Origin: Bacteroidales bacterium
Lineage (GTDB): Bacteria > Bacteroidota > Bacteroidia > Bacteroidales > UBA12077
Length of the DNA: 64,000 nt
Direction of reading: 5' to 3'
Assembly (NCBI GenBank): GCA_030637515.1
Contig: DAOWGM010000155.1
Coordinates: forward strand, 44,633-108,632
The stretch's first letter is position 1; each line of letters begins with the position of its first letter. This document shows positions 1-8,921 of the stretch, one piece after another. Both the position numbers and the translations under genes were made by a program. The notes below the pieces were generated by a model. The model was not told the origin of the DNA, searched no databases, and saw nothing but the letters and a program-made list of their open reading frames with translations.

Positions 1-1
1 T

Positions 2-610
2 CCTGTTAAGGAAAATCTTCCTGAGTATTCTGTTTTAAATTACGGTGCAGAGTATTTCATTGAACGAATAGATAGCCTATCAAATAATGGAACCGGAGAA
101 AATTATGGTTTAGAACTTACTCTGGAAAGATTTTTGCAAAATAATTTCTACTTTTTAATTACTGCATCTCTTTACGAATCAACTTATAAAGGATACGACG
201 GAGTTAAAAGGAATACCGCGTTCAATGGAAATTTTGCAATAAATGCATTAGGAGGTTATGAAATTCCTATTAGAAAAACCAAAGCAATTTCGATTGGTCT
301 TAGAACAACATATGCTGGAGGAAGACCATATGTTCCCTATGATGTAAATGCTACTATAAATCATCAATCCGAAGTACTCGATTGGGATAATGCGTATGAT
401 ACACAACAAGATAATTATTTCAGAATAAACCTAAGAATTGGATTTAAACGAAATAAGCCCAAATTTAATGTTGAGCTTGCGATGGATTTACAATACAGAA
501 CAAATTACACCAGTGTTTATGAATACAGAATAGATCCATTAACAGGCAAAATATATCATAATTACGAAATGGCATTGTATCCAATGGCAAGTTATCGAAT
601 CCAATTTTAA
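2..610 (+). CDS. C-terminal part of an outer-membrane beta-barrel (TonB-dependent receptor-like), truncated by window edge
   Basis: Reading frame is open from base 2 (PVKENLPEYSVLNYGAEYFIERIDSLSNNGTGENYGLELTLERF...) upstream of the ORF-track start; alternating beta strands, 'GTGENYGLELTLER' and terminal '...YPMASYRIQF' typical of TonB receptor C-termini. Confidence 0.65.
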   Translation, partial: PVKENLPEYSVLNYGAEYFIERIDSLSNNGTGENYGLELTLERFLQNNFYFLITASLYESTYKGYDGVKRNTAFNGNFAINALGGYEIPIRKTKAISIGLRTTYAGGRPYVPYDVNATINHQSEVLDWDNAYDTQQDNYFRINLRIGFKRNKPKFNVELAMDLQYRTNYTSVYEYRIDPLTGKIYHNYEMALYPMASYRIQF

Positions 611-744
611 GAGATTCTTATACTTTTAATCATTTAAAAATACATTTTACGAGCCACTCAGTAATACGAGCGATTTTCTTTTTCTTAATAAATCCGAAAC
701 TTTTTATATCTTCGCAAACATTAGAATTTGTATAGGTTTAATAT

Positions 745-2082
745 ATGAAAATACTCCTGATAAATACTCCCCGCTCACCACATAACATGATTCTTAAATC
801 GGCTCCAGAAGAAGCTAAAAAATATATTCATAAAAGACTCATTGGACCTCCATTAGGATTATTAACTGTTGCAAAAGCTGTTGAAGATCATGATGTTGTT
901 GTATTTGACACAAAAGGAGAATATGATTTACATCCTGACACACCACCTCTCGACAAACTGGTATTAAAATTGTTAAAAGAACATAAACCTGATGTTGTTG
1001 GAACAACTATAATTGCATCAGAATTTGATTATGCTATTGAAATATTACAGACGGTAAAATCATATAATCCGGAGATTTTAACAGTGGCAGGAGGATTGCA
1101 TGCAACAATTTCACCACATGACTTTACTGATAATGCTGTTGATCTTATTTTACCGGGACAATCGGCACATATTTTCCGAAATGTAATTGAAGCAAAAGAA
1201 AAAGGGGTCGCCTTTGAAAAAGTAAATGGAATTATTATTAATAATGATGGTGTACTAAATAAAACATCTCCCGCAACTGAATATGATTCAGCAGCCGACA
1301 GCTTTCTAATGCCTGACAGAAAACATCTCGAGAGATGGATTGAAACCTACAAAGTTGGAGGAAATCCTTTTCCATCTACTTATTTATTTACATCCTTAGG
1401 CTGCCCTTACAAATGTACTTTTTGCTCAATATGGTGCCAGTTTAACGGACAATACCTTAAACGAAATATTGAAAGCATTATTGATGAATTAAAACAGGTA
1501 GATGAATATCCTGTTGTACGTTTTGCCGATGCAAATACTATTGTTGATATAAACATGATCGACAAACTCTTTGATAGAATTAATGAGGAAAAAATTAATA
1601 AAACCTATGTAATGGATATCAGAACCGATACTGCGGTTAAATATCCAAAGCTCATAGAAAAACTTGCAAAAGCAGGATTAAAAGTTGTAATCTGTGGTTT
1701 TGAATCGTTCCGCGAAGAAGAACTTAAAAGATACAATAAGAGTTCTGATGCAAAATTAATACATGAGGCTATAAATATCTTTCATCAAAACGGAATTATG
1801 CTCCGTGGTAATTATGTTATTCCAAACGATTATGATGAAGATGATTTTAAAGCACTTTCAGATTATACATCATCACACAAAGTTAGCTACGCCGGATATA
1901 CTATCCTCACTCCTATGCCCGGAACTCCTTTTTATAAAGAAGTTGAAGATCAGATTATCGATTTCGATCTTACAAAATATAACTTCTTTAACAGTGTCTT
2001 GAAAACAAAATTACCACTGGAAAAGTTCTATGAGAATGTGGGTAAATTATGGCTCATAAAAAAAGGAACTGACGTAATTTAG
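745..2082 (+). CDS. B12-binding-domain radical SAM protein
   Basis: N-terminal cobalamin-binding-like Rossmann domain (PPLGLLTVAKAVE...GGLHATISP) followed by CxxxCxxC motif 'GCPYKCTFCSIW'. Confidence 0.85.
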   Translation: MKILLINTPRSPHNMILKSAPEEAKKYIHKRLIGPPLGLLTVAKAVEDHDVVVFDTKGEYDLHPDTPPLDKLVLKLLKEHKPDVVGTTIIASEFDYAIEILQTVKSYNPEILTVAGGLHATISPHDFTDNAVDLILPGQSAHIFRNVIEAKEKGVAFEKVNGIIINNDGVLNKTSPATEYDSAADSFLMPDRKHLERWIETYKVGGNPFPSTYLFTSLGCPYKCTFCSIWCQFNGQYLKRNIESIIDELKQVDEYPVVRFADANTIVDINMIDKLFDRINEEKINKTYVMDIRTDTAVKYPKLIEKLAKAGLKVVICGFESFREEELKRYNKSSDAKLIHEAINIFHQNGIMLRGNYVIPNDYDEDDFKALSDYTSSHKVSYAGYTILTPMPGTPFYKEVEDQIIDFDLTKYNFFNSVLKTKLPLEKFYENVGKLWLIKKGTDVI

Positions 2083-2097
2083 TTTCAGCTCCTTTTT
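2058..2097 (+). terminator. Rho-independent-like terminator overlapping the 3' end of the radical SAM gene
   Basis: AAAAAAGGAACTGA...TCAGCTCCTTTTT inverted repeat flanked by A/T tracts. Confidence 0.55.
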
Positions 2098-2121
2098 CCA
2101 ATATTTTTCTTTACTTAATTA

Positions 2122-2709
2122 TTAGTAAGCGTCCATTACATGGTCAATTTCACCTTTGTAAGAGCCAGTTACTTCTTTGCCATTATCTAATTGAAAAGTG
2201 TATTCAATTGTGTAAACTAAACCTGTTTTTGTAACATTCAATTCACCTCCGGTAACTTCCAGATAAGTTCCTATGTCTTCGTCGGAATCCATATCCACAT
2301 CAATCTCAACTGATGCATCGTAAAAATAATCTGAATCACCATCAAATGAATATTTATGTTCAGGAAGACTATCTGTTACCATATTTGCTTCAAGATATAT
2401 TTGCAACAAGTCTCCTTTCCCTGATATAATAGGGTCGCCATCATTTGCAACGTAAGTAATTGAAGAAGAATAAAATGACACTTCAAACTCTGTTACATTA
2501 TCTTCCATTTCCCCATAATTTAAGATCAATGCTTCAGGAGTTTCATATTCGTTTCCGTTATATATAAATAAGTTTTCTATGATCTCTTCTTCTACAATTT
2601 CTTCTTCAATTTCTTTAACTTCATCGACTTTTTCGCAAGACACATTTATTAAAGCTAAACCCAACAATATCATTAATAAAAGCTTGTTAAACTCAGTAAT
2701 TTTTCTCAT
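2122..2709 (-). CDS. Hypothetical lipoprotein
   Basis: Signal peptide with lipobox (LALINVSC), acidic Glu-rich stretch after it; no recognised domain. Confidence 0.55.
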   Translation of the reverse strand: MRKITEFNKLLLMILLGLALINVSCEKVDEVKEIEEEIVEEEIIENLFIYNGNEYETPEALILNYGEMEDNVTEFEVSFYSSSITYVANDGDPIISGKGDLLQIYLEANMVTDSLPEHKYSFDGDSDYFYDASVEIDVDMDSDEDIGTYLEVTGGELNVTKTGLVYTIEYTFQLDNGKEVTGSYKGEIDHVMDAY

Positions 2710-2890
2710 TCTTTTTTTTTAATTTAGTAATGAATAATTAAGATTAAATTCTCAAAATAATTCTTTCACAAGCAATTTAATCCTGTTTTTAAAATTATTT
2801 GCCAAAAATATACTTTATATTCAAAGATTATAAAATCAATATCTCTTTTTTTATTAAATTAGCTTAATCAATAAAAAATGGAGGTATAAA

Positions 2891-3271
2891 ATGAAAAGTA
2901 AATTCAGAATTACAAGTACAATTACATTAGTATTCTTTCTTTTTCTTTCTCTTGGTAGTTTTGCCAATAAAACATCAGTAAAAATAGTTGCACCCGAAAC
3001 AGTAGATGCAGGAACAGAAGTAACAGTTAAAATTGAAGTTACACATATTGGAAATACAAAAGCTCATTATACCGATTGGGTTGTTGTAAAAGTAAATGGT
3101 GAAGAGTATAAAAAGTGGGAATACACAAAAGACAATTTACCAGACAATCAAAACTTTACATTAGAATTTAAAATTACAGCAAAAACTAATCTTGAAATTA
3201 TTGTAGAAGGAAATTGCAACAAGCATGGCTCAAAAGGAGAAGATAAAGTGAGTATTAAAGTTGAACAATAA
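2891..3271 (+). CDS. Secreted superoxide reductase (desulfoferrodoxin ferrous iron-binding domain)-like protein
   Basis: Signal peptide; 'THIGNTKAHYTDWVVVKVNGEEYKKWEY...EGNCNKHGSKGEDKV' resembles the HPxxxEHYIxWI...CNxHG pattern of SOR domains. Confidence 0.6.
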   Translation: MKSKFRITSTITLVFFLFLSLGSFANKTSVKIVAPETVDAGTEVTVKIEVTHIGNTKAHYTDWVVVKVNGEEYKKWEYTKDNLPDNQNFTLEFKITAKTNLEIIVEGNCNKHGSKGEDKVSIKVEQ

Positions 3272-3323
3272 CACGATAATAATTAATTATATTTAAATAA
3301 AACCAACTATTAAAATTTAAATT

Positions 3324-3935
3324 ATGAAAATTATTAAAACTGTATTTGTTGCACTATTAGTGATGAGTATAACTGCTACGCAGGCTCAAAAAATCAAAGT
3401 TACTAAAGGTGATTTAGCATTTCTAAAAGGTCAGACTGAAGTATTATTAGAATATGATTACAGTAATATGGCTGTTGGTAAATTCGATAAAGAAGCTGAT
3501 TATGTTGCTAAAAAAACAGCTGAATATAATAAGAAGAATGCAGGTACTGGTGATGAGTGGGCTGTAAAATGGGAAGCAGACAGAGAAGGTCGATTCCACC
3601 CTAAATTTGAAGAATTATTGAATAATTACACTAAAAAAGCTGATTGTAATTTCGATCAAACAAATATTAAAGCTAAATACACATTAATTGTAAAAACAAC
3701 TTTTACTGAACCAGGATTCAATATTGGTATTGTGAAAAAAGATGCCATGATTAATCTTGAAGTAAAATTTGTTGAAACTGAGAATAAAGAAAATGTTTTA
3801 GCTGTTATTACACTGATAAACGTTCCAGGTCGTGGTATGGGAAATGATTATGATACTGGATACAGAATTCAAGAAGCATATGCAAAAGGGGGAAAATCTC
3901 TTGGAGCATACTTGGTTAAAAAAGCTTTTAAATAA
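3324..3935 (+). CDS. Hypothetical secreted protein
   Basis: Signal peptide (MKIIKTVFVALLVMSITATQAQ); no domain recognised. Confidence 0.5.
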   Translation: MKIIKTVFVALLVMSITATQAQKIKVTKGDLAFLKGQTEVLLEYDYSNMAVGKFDKEADYVAKKTAEYNKKNAGTGDEWAVKWEADREGRFHPKFEELLNNYTKKADCNFDQTNIKAKYTLIVKTTFTEPGFNIGIVKKDAMINLEVKFVETENKENVLAVITLINVPGRGMGNDYDTGYRIQEAYAKGGKSLGAYLVKKAFK

Positions 3936-3955
3936 TAATTTATAGCTTACATAAT

Positions 3956-3985
3956 AAAAAAGGGATCTTTTAAAGATTCCTTTTT
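3956..3985 (+). terminator. Rho-independent-like (bidirectional) terminator
   Basis: AAAAAAGGGATCTTTTAAAGATTCCTTTTT near-perfect stem plus T tract. Confidence 0.65.
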
Positions 3986-4193
3986 CTATTTTATTTTATT
4001 TGTTTTCAGATCTACGAATATTTTTTCATTTTAAAATACTCCTGGAATTATTGCCCGTTTAGCAGCCAGATAATCAGAAATTTACTCTTATACCATTTAT
4101 GATGATCTACTGCACAAGGAACTAAATTTATAAATGTCCAAACAAAGAAAGCTAAAAAAACCACTCTTAAATTATAACTTTTATACTTTTCAC

Positions 4194-5093
4194 TTATATT
4201 TTATGTACTAATTTCAGTTGATAATTACCGCAAATAAAACGAGATATTTTTTTCAAATCCTTTCCTGCCCCACATTCATAAAATTCAGTTACATTCTTTT
4301 CAATTATTATTTGCATCGTTCCAAACCAGTTAATTTTTCTTGTTAAGTTAAAAACCAACTCTTTTTTTAACTCAGCAGCTTCTGTAATTTCTCTTTGATC
4401 AAATGTTGAGATTATTGGACAACGTGGAGTTTTTATCTGTAAAGAATCTACAAATGAGGCAAATTCATCAGAATATTTCAACATATATTCAGAATGATAA
4501 GGTGTATTTACGGTTAATTCTGTCGTAGAAAGTGCTCCTTCATTCTTAGCTTCTCTTAGTATTTTTTTGATCTCCCTTTTTTTACCTGCAACAACTAAAG
4601 AATACTCATTATTGATATTAATTATTTCTGTTGTATGGTTCGTATTATTAATTAGAATATTAACATCATCTATTGATAATCCTATAATTGATCCCATTCC
4701 ATAATCTTCAGACACTCTTAATTCTTCGGTCAGATCAAATGCGGACTTAATAATTCTTATGCCATCAGAAAAAGAAATAGCTCCAGTAGAATATAAAGCA
4801 GCGTAAATACCCATGCTGTATCCAGCAACAAAATTTGGTTTTAGGTCCTTTAATAAAAGAATATCACTTATTGAACAACTAAAAATATAAGCAAGTAGCT
4901 GAGATAGAAATTCATTATTCTGGTATTCGTTGTTTTCGTAGGCAAATTCGGGTAAGTTATAGCCAATAAGCTCAGAAGCTTTATTAATATAGCTTGATAA
5001 ACTGAGATTATTTCTTTGTATAAAATCAAGCTCTTTACCGGTAAATTCAGTAATAAATGCAGGAAATACGAATGCTGTTTTATTACTCATCAC
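4194..5093 (-). CDS. ACP S-malonyltransferase-like acyltransferase (FabD family)
   Basis: 'VAGYSMGIYAALYSTGAISF' (GxSxG) and 'NTPYHSEYM' catalytic His region. Confidence 0.8.
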   Translation of the reverse strand: MMSNKTAFVFPAFITEFTGKELDFIQRNNLSLSSYINKASELIGYNLPEFAYENNEYQNNEFLSQLLAYIFSCSISDILLLKDLKPNFVAGYSMGIYAALYSTGAISFSDGIRIIKSAFDLTEELRVSEDYGMGSIIGLSIDDVNILINNTNHTTEIININNEYSLVVAGKKREIKKILREAKNEGALSTTELTVNTPYHSEYMLKYSDEFASFVDSLQIKTPRCPIISTFDQREITEAAELKKELVFNLTRKINWFGTMQIIIEKNVTEFYECGAGKDLKKISRFICGNYQLKLVHKI

Positions 5094-5466
5094 CGTTCTT
5101 TTTTATTAACAAAACGCAGACAACTGCATATTTATCAGCTTGTTGAATATCAGCTTTAATATCTATTATTTTCAAATCATTAAATATGCCATCGATTTTT
5201 TTTGATGTATATATTTTAAAATCAGTTGGTCCTTCAAAAATGATTTCAACATCTTTAAAATCAAAATCGGAATTATTAAGTGCTTTATAAAAAGCTTCTT
5301 TAAAACAAAAGCCTTTTAAAAAGGCTTCTTTACCAAAAACTGAAAAATTTTCAATTTCTTTCGATGTAAAAAGATCATAAATAAGATCCGATAATATTCC
5401 GTTTTCGAAGTAATGCTTATCGAAACGATGAATTTCTTCAATATCGATTCCGCAACCGAATATCAT
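5083..5466 (-). CDS. Holo-ACP synthase-type 4'-phosphopantetheinyl transferase
   Basis: 'GCGIDIEEIHRF' and 'GFCFKEAFYKAL' AcpS motifs. Confidence 0.75.
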   Translation of the reverse strand: MIFGCGIDIEEIHRFDKHYFENGILSDLIYDLFTSKEIENFSVFGKEAFLKGFCFKEAFYKALNNSDFDFKDVEIIFEGPTDFKIYTSKKIDGIFNDLKIIDIKADIQQADKYAVVCVLLIKKNGDE

Positions 5467-5477
5467 TTAAATCTATT

Positions 5478-5780
5478 TTATAAGTCTAAAATACTATTCT
5501 CATGTTCAATTATAAGCAATTGCATTTTAATTAATTCACCAATAGTTTTTACCGGATTTTTAACTGCATATTTGCCTATTGTTTTTAGTTCAATATTGAG
5601 ACTGTATTTCTTTTTAAAAATTTCTATTAGTTCAAGAAACATTAATGAATCGCCATCTAAATCACCAATAATATTAGAATTCTCCGATATTTCATCAATC
5701 TCCATTTCACATTCTTCAGCAAAAAATTCAAGAATCACTTCTTTTACTTCTTCGCGCATTTTATCAGTAATCTGAGCCAT
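5478..5780 (-). CDS. Acyl carrier protein
   Basis: 100 aa; 'GDLDGDSLMFLELIEIF' phosphopantetheine attachment site (DSL). Confidence 0.85.
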   Translation of the reverse strand: MAQITDKMREEVKEVILEFFAEECEMEIDEISENSNIIGDLDGDSLMFLELIEIFKKKYSLNIELKTIGKYAVKNPVKTIGELIKMQLLIIEHENSILDL

Positions 5781-5789
5781 ATAATTTAT

Positions 5790-6167
5790 TTATTCTGTTA
5801 TCAATTTATTAACTTCTTCTTTTGAAATTTCCTTCCATTTCGGATTTTCAAACTTATCATTGTCAATGTCAAACTCAACTATATAGAACGACTCTTGATT
5901 AAAGGATAGTTTCGTTTTCTTATTAGGTGTATGCTCAATATAAATTAAACGTTTATAGTCTATTTCATATTTATCACAAAGTTCTTTAGCAAGTTTTGTG
6001 TTCCATTCTGTAATTGATGTACCTGGATTTTCATCAAATAAATCAGTTGCAATTACAATGGTTTCATCTTGTTTCTTTACAATTTTCAAACCACAAATTG
6101 ATGGAACATCCCACAAACCATTGAAATTATATATCTGATCCTGATATTTACTAATTTTTGATTCCAT
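5790..6167 (-). CDS. Conserved-looking hypothetical, 125 aa, between radical SAM and ACP genes
   Basis: ORF in tight operon context; no recognisable motif. Confidence 0.5.
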   Translation of the reverse strand: MESKISKYQDQIYNFNGLWDVPSICGLKIVKKQDETIVIATDLFDENPGTSITEWNTKLAKELCDKYEIDYKRLIYIEHTPNKKTKLSFNQESFYIVEFDIDNDKFENPKWKEISKEEVNKLITE

Positions 6168-6180
6168 TTTTAAATATCAA

Positions 6181-7455
6181 TTAAGCAATTTTACTTTTTA
6201 CACTTTTACCAAAACTCATTTTTGATAAATCTTTTACTGGTTTTCTGAAAGTACCATCGTCAATCTCACGAGAAACTACTTTTTTCAAAAGCTTAAACAT
6301 TTTTTCTTCCTGTGTTTCATCTTTATAGAAAGTATCCCATGCATATTGATACATTTCTTGCAATCTTTCAGGGCTCATATGCTTTGGTTGATACACAACC
6401 TGACCGGCATTATAATCGTCCCAATTTTTATTAAAAATTCGGTCTTGTTTTATTAAATCATTATAAGCCTTAGTATGTGGGAATGGAGCCAATACTGTAA
6501 ACTCAGCTAAGTCAAGATCAATCTCTAATAAGAAATCTATTAATCTCTTAATATCATCTTCTGTCTGATTATCAAGACCTAACAAAATAGTTCCTTCAAC
6601 ACCAATACCATAATCATGATATCTTTTTACTCTTTCTCTTATATAATCAGAAGTATCGAATACTGCTTGATAAACATACCAAGCACCAGCCTGAGCAGCT
6701 AAATCCAGAACTTCCGGTTTATCTTCAATTGTATGACTACACCATTTCTTTTTTAACGGGATCATTGCCTTAAATAAATCTTTTTCCCATTGTGTATCTT
6801 GAGCTAAGGAGTTATCAACTATAAACAGTCTGTTATTATCGATGGTTTCTAGCTCTTCGATAGCCTTATCAATTGGTCTTGGACGAAAATTCCTACCTCC
6901 CAAATATGATACAGCACAAGGATAACAACTATATTTACAACCGCGCGAAGCATGAAATAAATCAACCATCTGCACTCCTTTATGATAGTATAGATCACGG
7001 TTGTAAATTTCTCTACGTGCCGGACCAACTATTTCAATCGGTGGTAAATCATTCATATGATTGTACACTTTTTTCAATTGACCATTTCTAAAATCTTGAA
7101 AAACCTGTTCTATATGCCCTTCAGCCTCACCAAGAAATACAGAATCAGCGTGAAGTATAGTTTCTTCGGCATGCAACATAGTAGAAATACCTCCAAAAAT
7201 TACTTTTTTACCTCTTTTTCTATACTCGTCTGCAATTGCCCAACCACTTTTAATCTGAGTAGTTAACAACATAGAGATACCTACAAAATCCACGTCATCA
7301 TCATAACGCATTTCTTCAAGATTCTGATCTATAAACTCTACCTCTACATCATCAGGAATAGTTGCTGCAAATACTGCTGCTCCGTGAGGTGGCAAATTAA
7401 AAGTTGTTTGCCCTTCCAGCTTTCTCCACTTTGGAAATATTAATTGAAATTTCAT
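6181..7455 (-). CDS. B12-binding-domain radical SAM protein
   Basis: N-terminal B12-binding-like domain (PPHGAAVFAATIPDDVEVEFIDQN...FGGISTMLH) and CxxxCxxC 'GCKYSCYPCAVSYLGGRNFRPRP'. Confidence 0.85.
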   Translation of the reverse strand: MKFQLIFPKWRKLEGQTTFNLPPHGAAVFAATIPDDVEVEFIDQNLEEMRYDDDVDFVGISMLLTTQIKSGWAIADEYRKRGKKVIFGGISTMLHAEETILHADSVFLGEAEGHIEQVFQDFRNGQLKKVYNHMNDLPPIEIVGPARREIYNRDLYYHKGVQMVDLFHASRGCKYSCYPCAVSYLGGRNFRPRPIDKAIEELETIDNNRLFIVDNSLAQDTQWEKDLFKAMIPLKKKWCSHTIEDKPEVLDLAAQAGAWYVYQAVFDTSDYIRERVKRYHDYGIGVEGTILLGLDNQTEDDIKRLIDFLLEIDLDLAEFTVLAPFPHTKAYNDLIKQDRIFNKNWDDYNAGQVVYQPKHMSPERLQEMYQYAWDTFYKDETQEEKMFKLLKKVVSREIDDGTFRKPVKDLSKMSFGKSVKSKIA

Positions 7456-7506
7456 ATGTTTTGTTTTGTCTGCTGTACAAGCTGATAAAATTATTAAAAA
7501 AAAATA

Positions 7507-8595
7507 CTAATGCAAACTATATTCCTTCTCTGTCATCCACGACTTTAGGATGTTATTGATTTCCAGCTTGTCGCTTTCTGGCATTGTATATTTATTTTTT
7601 TGGTATTCCTTTACCGAAATCAAAAAATCACTTATTTGTTTCTCAAATCCTTCCAAAAATTCAACATTCAACTGCTTGTATATTGATTTAATTTCTTTTG
7701 TAGGATTCTTTTCTAAATCCTCAAATTTTAATTCGTAGAATCTTTCCTTAGGAAGCTTCTTTACATCTTCATCAATTTTTTTAAGCATTTTAAATAACAA
7801 AGAACTAGTGTCCTGAATATTAGGTTTTACCCATTTTCCATTCATTGCATTTTGCTTACCAACAATATCCCACATTCTTATTGTTGAAGGAACAACCTTG
7901 TGTGGATGTCGCATAATATGAATATACCTCGCTTTTGGAAAGATTTCATTTAAAATATCAATACGAAAAGAATGAAACGGACTCTTTATCAGTATAGTAT
8001 TATTATTCTCGAGAGTCAATTTTTTGTAAAAATATTTTACAGCTTCTTTCCATTCTTCTAATTTCTTTCCTTCAGGTAAAAAATCAGGAAATTGATCTAA
8101 GAAATATTCTTTTGATTTTGGAAAAATTAAGCGCTCCAATGGTGAATAACTACACAATCTAAAAAGTGCGTATTCATCTTCCAAAGGCTCATCCATACTG
8201 AGTTTCACCTGATCCATTGGTCGAGTTCCCTTTAATGCTCGACCCATAATAGGTTCATATGACTTTCGGGAAGTTAGAAAACTATCGGGTATTGATCCTT
8301 GAAATACATTAGTAGTTACCAAATTAGCGTCAAGAGCCAACAGTTGATGTAAAAATGTACTTCCTGTTCTCCAGTGTCCAATAATTATTATTGGATCTTC
8401 AGGTAATTTATGAGTTTTAATTTTATTGGCATAAACCGACTTTTCTTTTCTGTAAAATATAGAAGCCCACACTCCATTTTGAAAAAGAAATAAGAACCTT
8501 ACCAGATATTTTGGATACAACGACATTCCATTTTTCATAATAAGTTTTATGAACCTGGATAGTCTCATCCCTGCTATCAGGTAAGCACTCTTCAT
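7507..8595 (-). CDS. Sulfotransferase-family protein
   Basis: 5' PAPS loop 'IIIGHWRTGSTFLHQLLALD' and 3' region 'LIKSPFHSFRIDIL...RYIHIMRHPHKVVPS'. Confidence 0.8.
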   Translation of the reverse strand: MKSAYLIAGMRLSRFIKLIMKNGMSLYPKYLVRFLFLFQNGVWASIFYRKEKSVYANKIKTHKLPEDPIIIIGHWRTGSTFLHQLLALDANLVTTNVFQGSIPDSFLTSRKSYEPIMGRALKGTRPMDQVKLSMDEPLEDEYALFRLCSYSPLERLIFPKSKEYFLDQFPDFLPEGKKLEEWKEAVKYFYKKLTLENNNTILIKSPFHSFRIDILNEIFPKARYIHIMRHPHKVVPSTIRMWDIVGKQNAMNGKWVKPNIQDTSSLLFKMLKKIDEDVKKLPKERFYELKFEDLEKNPTKEIKSIYKQLNVEFLEGFEKQISDFLISVKEYQKNKYTMPESDKLEINNILKSWMTEKEYSLH

Positions 8596-8632
8596 ATTCA
8601 GTTTGATTTGAATTAATTACTTAAAAGAGATT

Positions 8633-8908
8633 TTATTCCGATTTGCTTTTAATAAAATCAGCAATCGAATTTACATCTTTTAGTACCTCACGAGCCAAAT
8701 TTTGATCATCAATGCGTACTTTAAAATCTCTCTGAATTGCCATAACAAGTTCTATTGCATCGATTGAATCTAATCCTAAAGTATTGTCTCCTCCGAAAAG
8801 TGGTAGGTCATCTTCAATATCCTGCGGAGTTATATCCTGTATATTTAATGTATCAATAATCATTTTTTTAATATCCGCCTTCAAATCTGTTCCAATATTT
8901 TCTCCCAT
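8633..8908 (-). CDS. Acyl carrier protein
   Basis: 'LFGGDNTLGLDSIDAIELVMAIQ' (DSI) attachment site. Confidence 0.9.
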   Translation of the reverse strand: MGENIGTDLKADIKKMIIDTLNIQDITPQDIEDDLPLFGGDNTLGLDSIDAIELVMAIQRDFKVRIDDQNLAREVLKDVNSIADFIKSKSE

Positions 8909-8921
8909 TCTATCTTAAATA

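Noticed and set aside
1805-2002. 65-aa plus-strand ORF inside the radical SAM gene
   Set aside because: Out-of-frame overlap with a well-supported CDS and no motif
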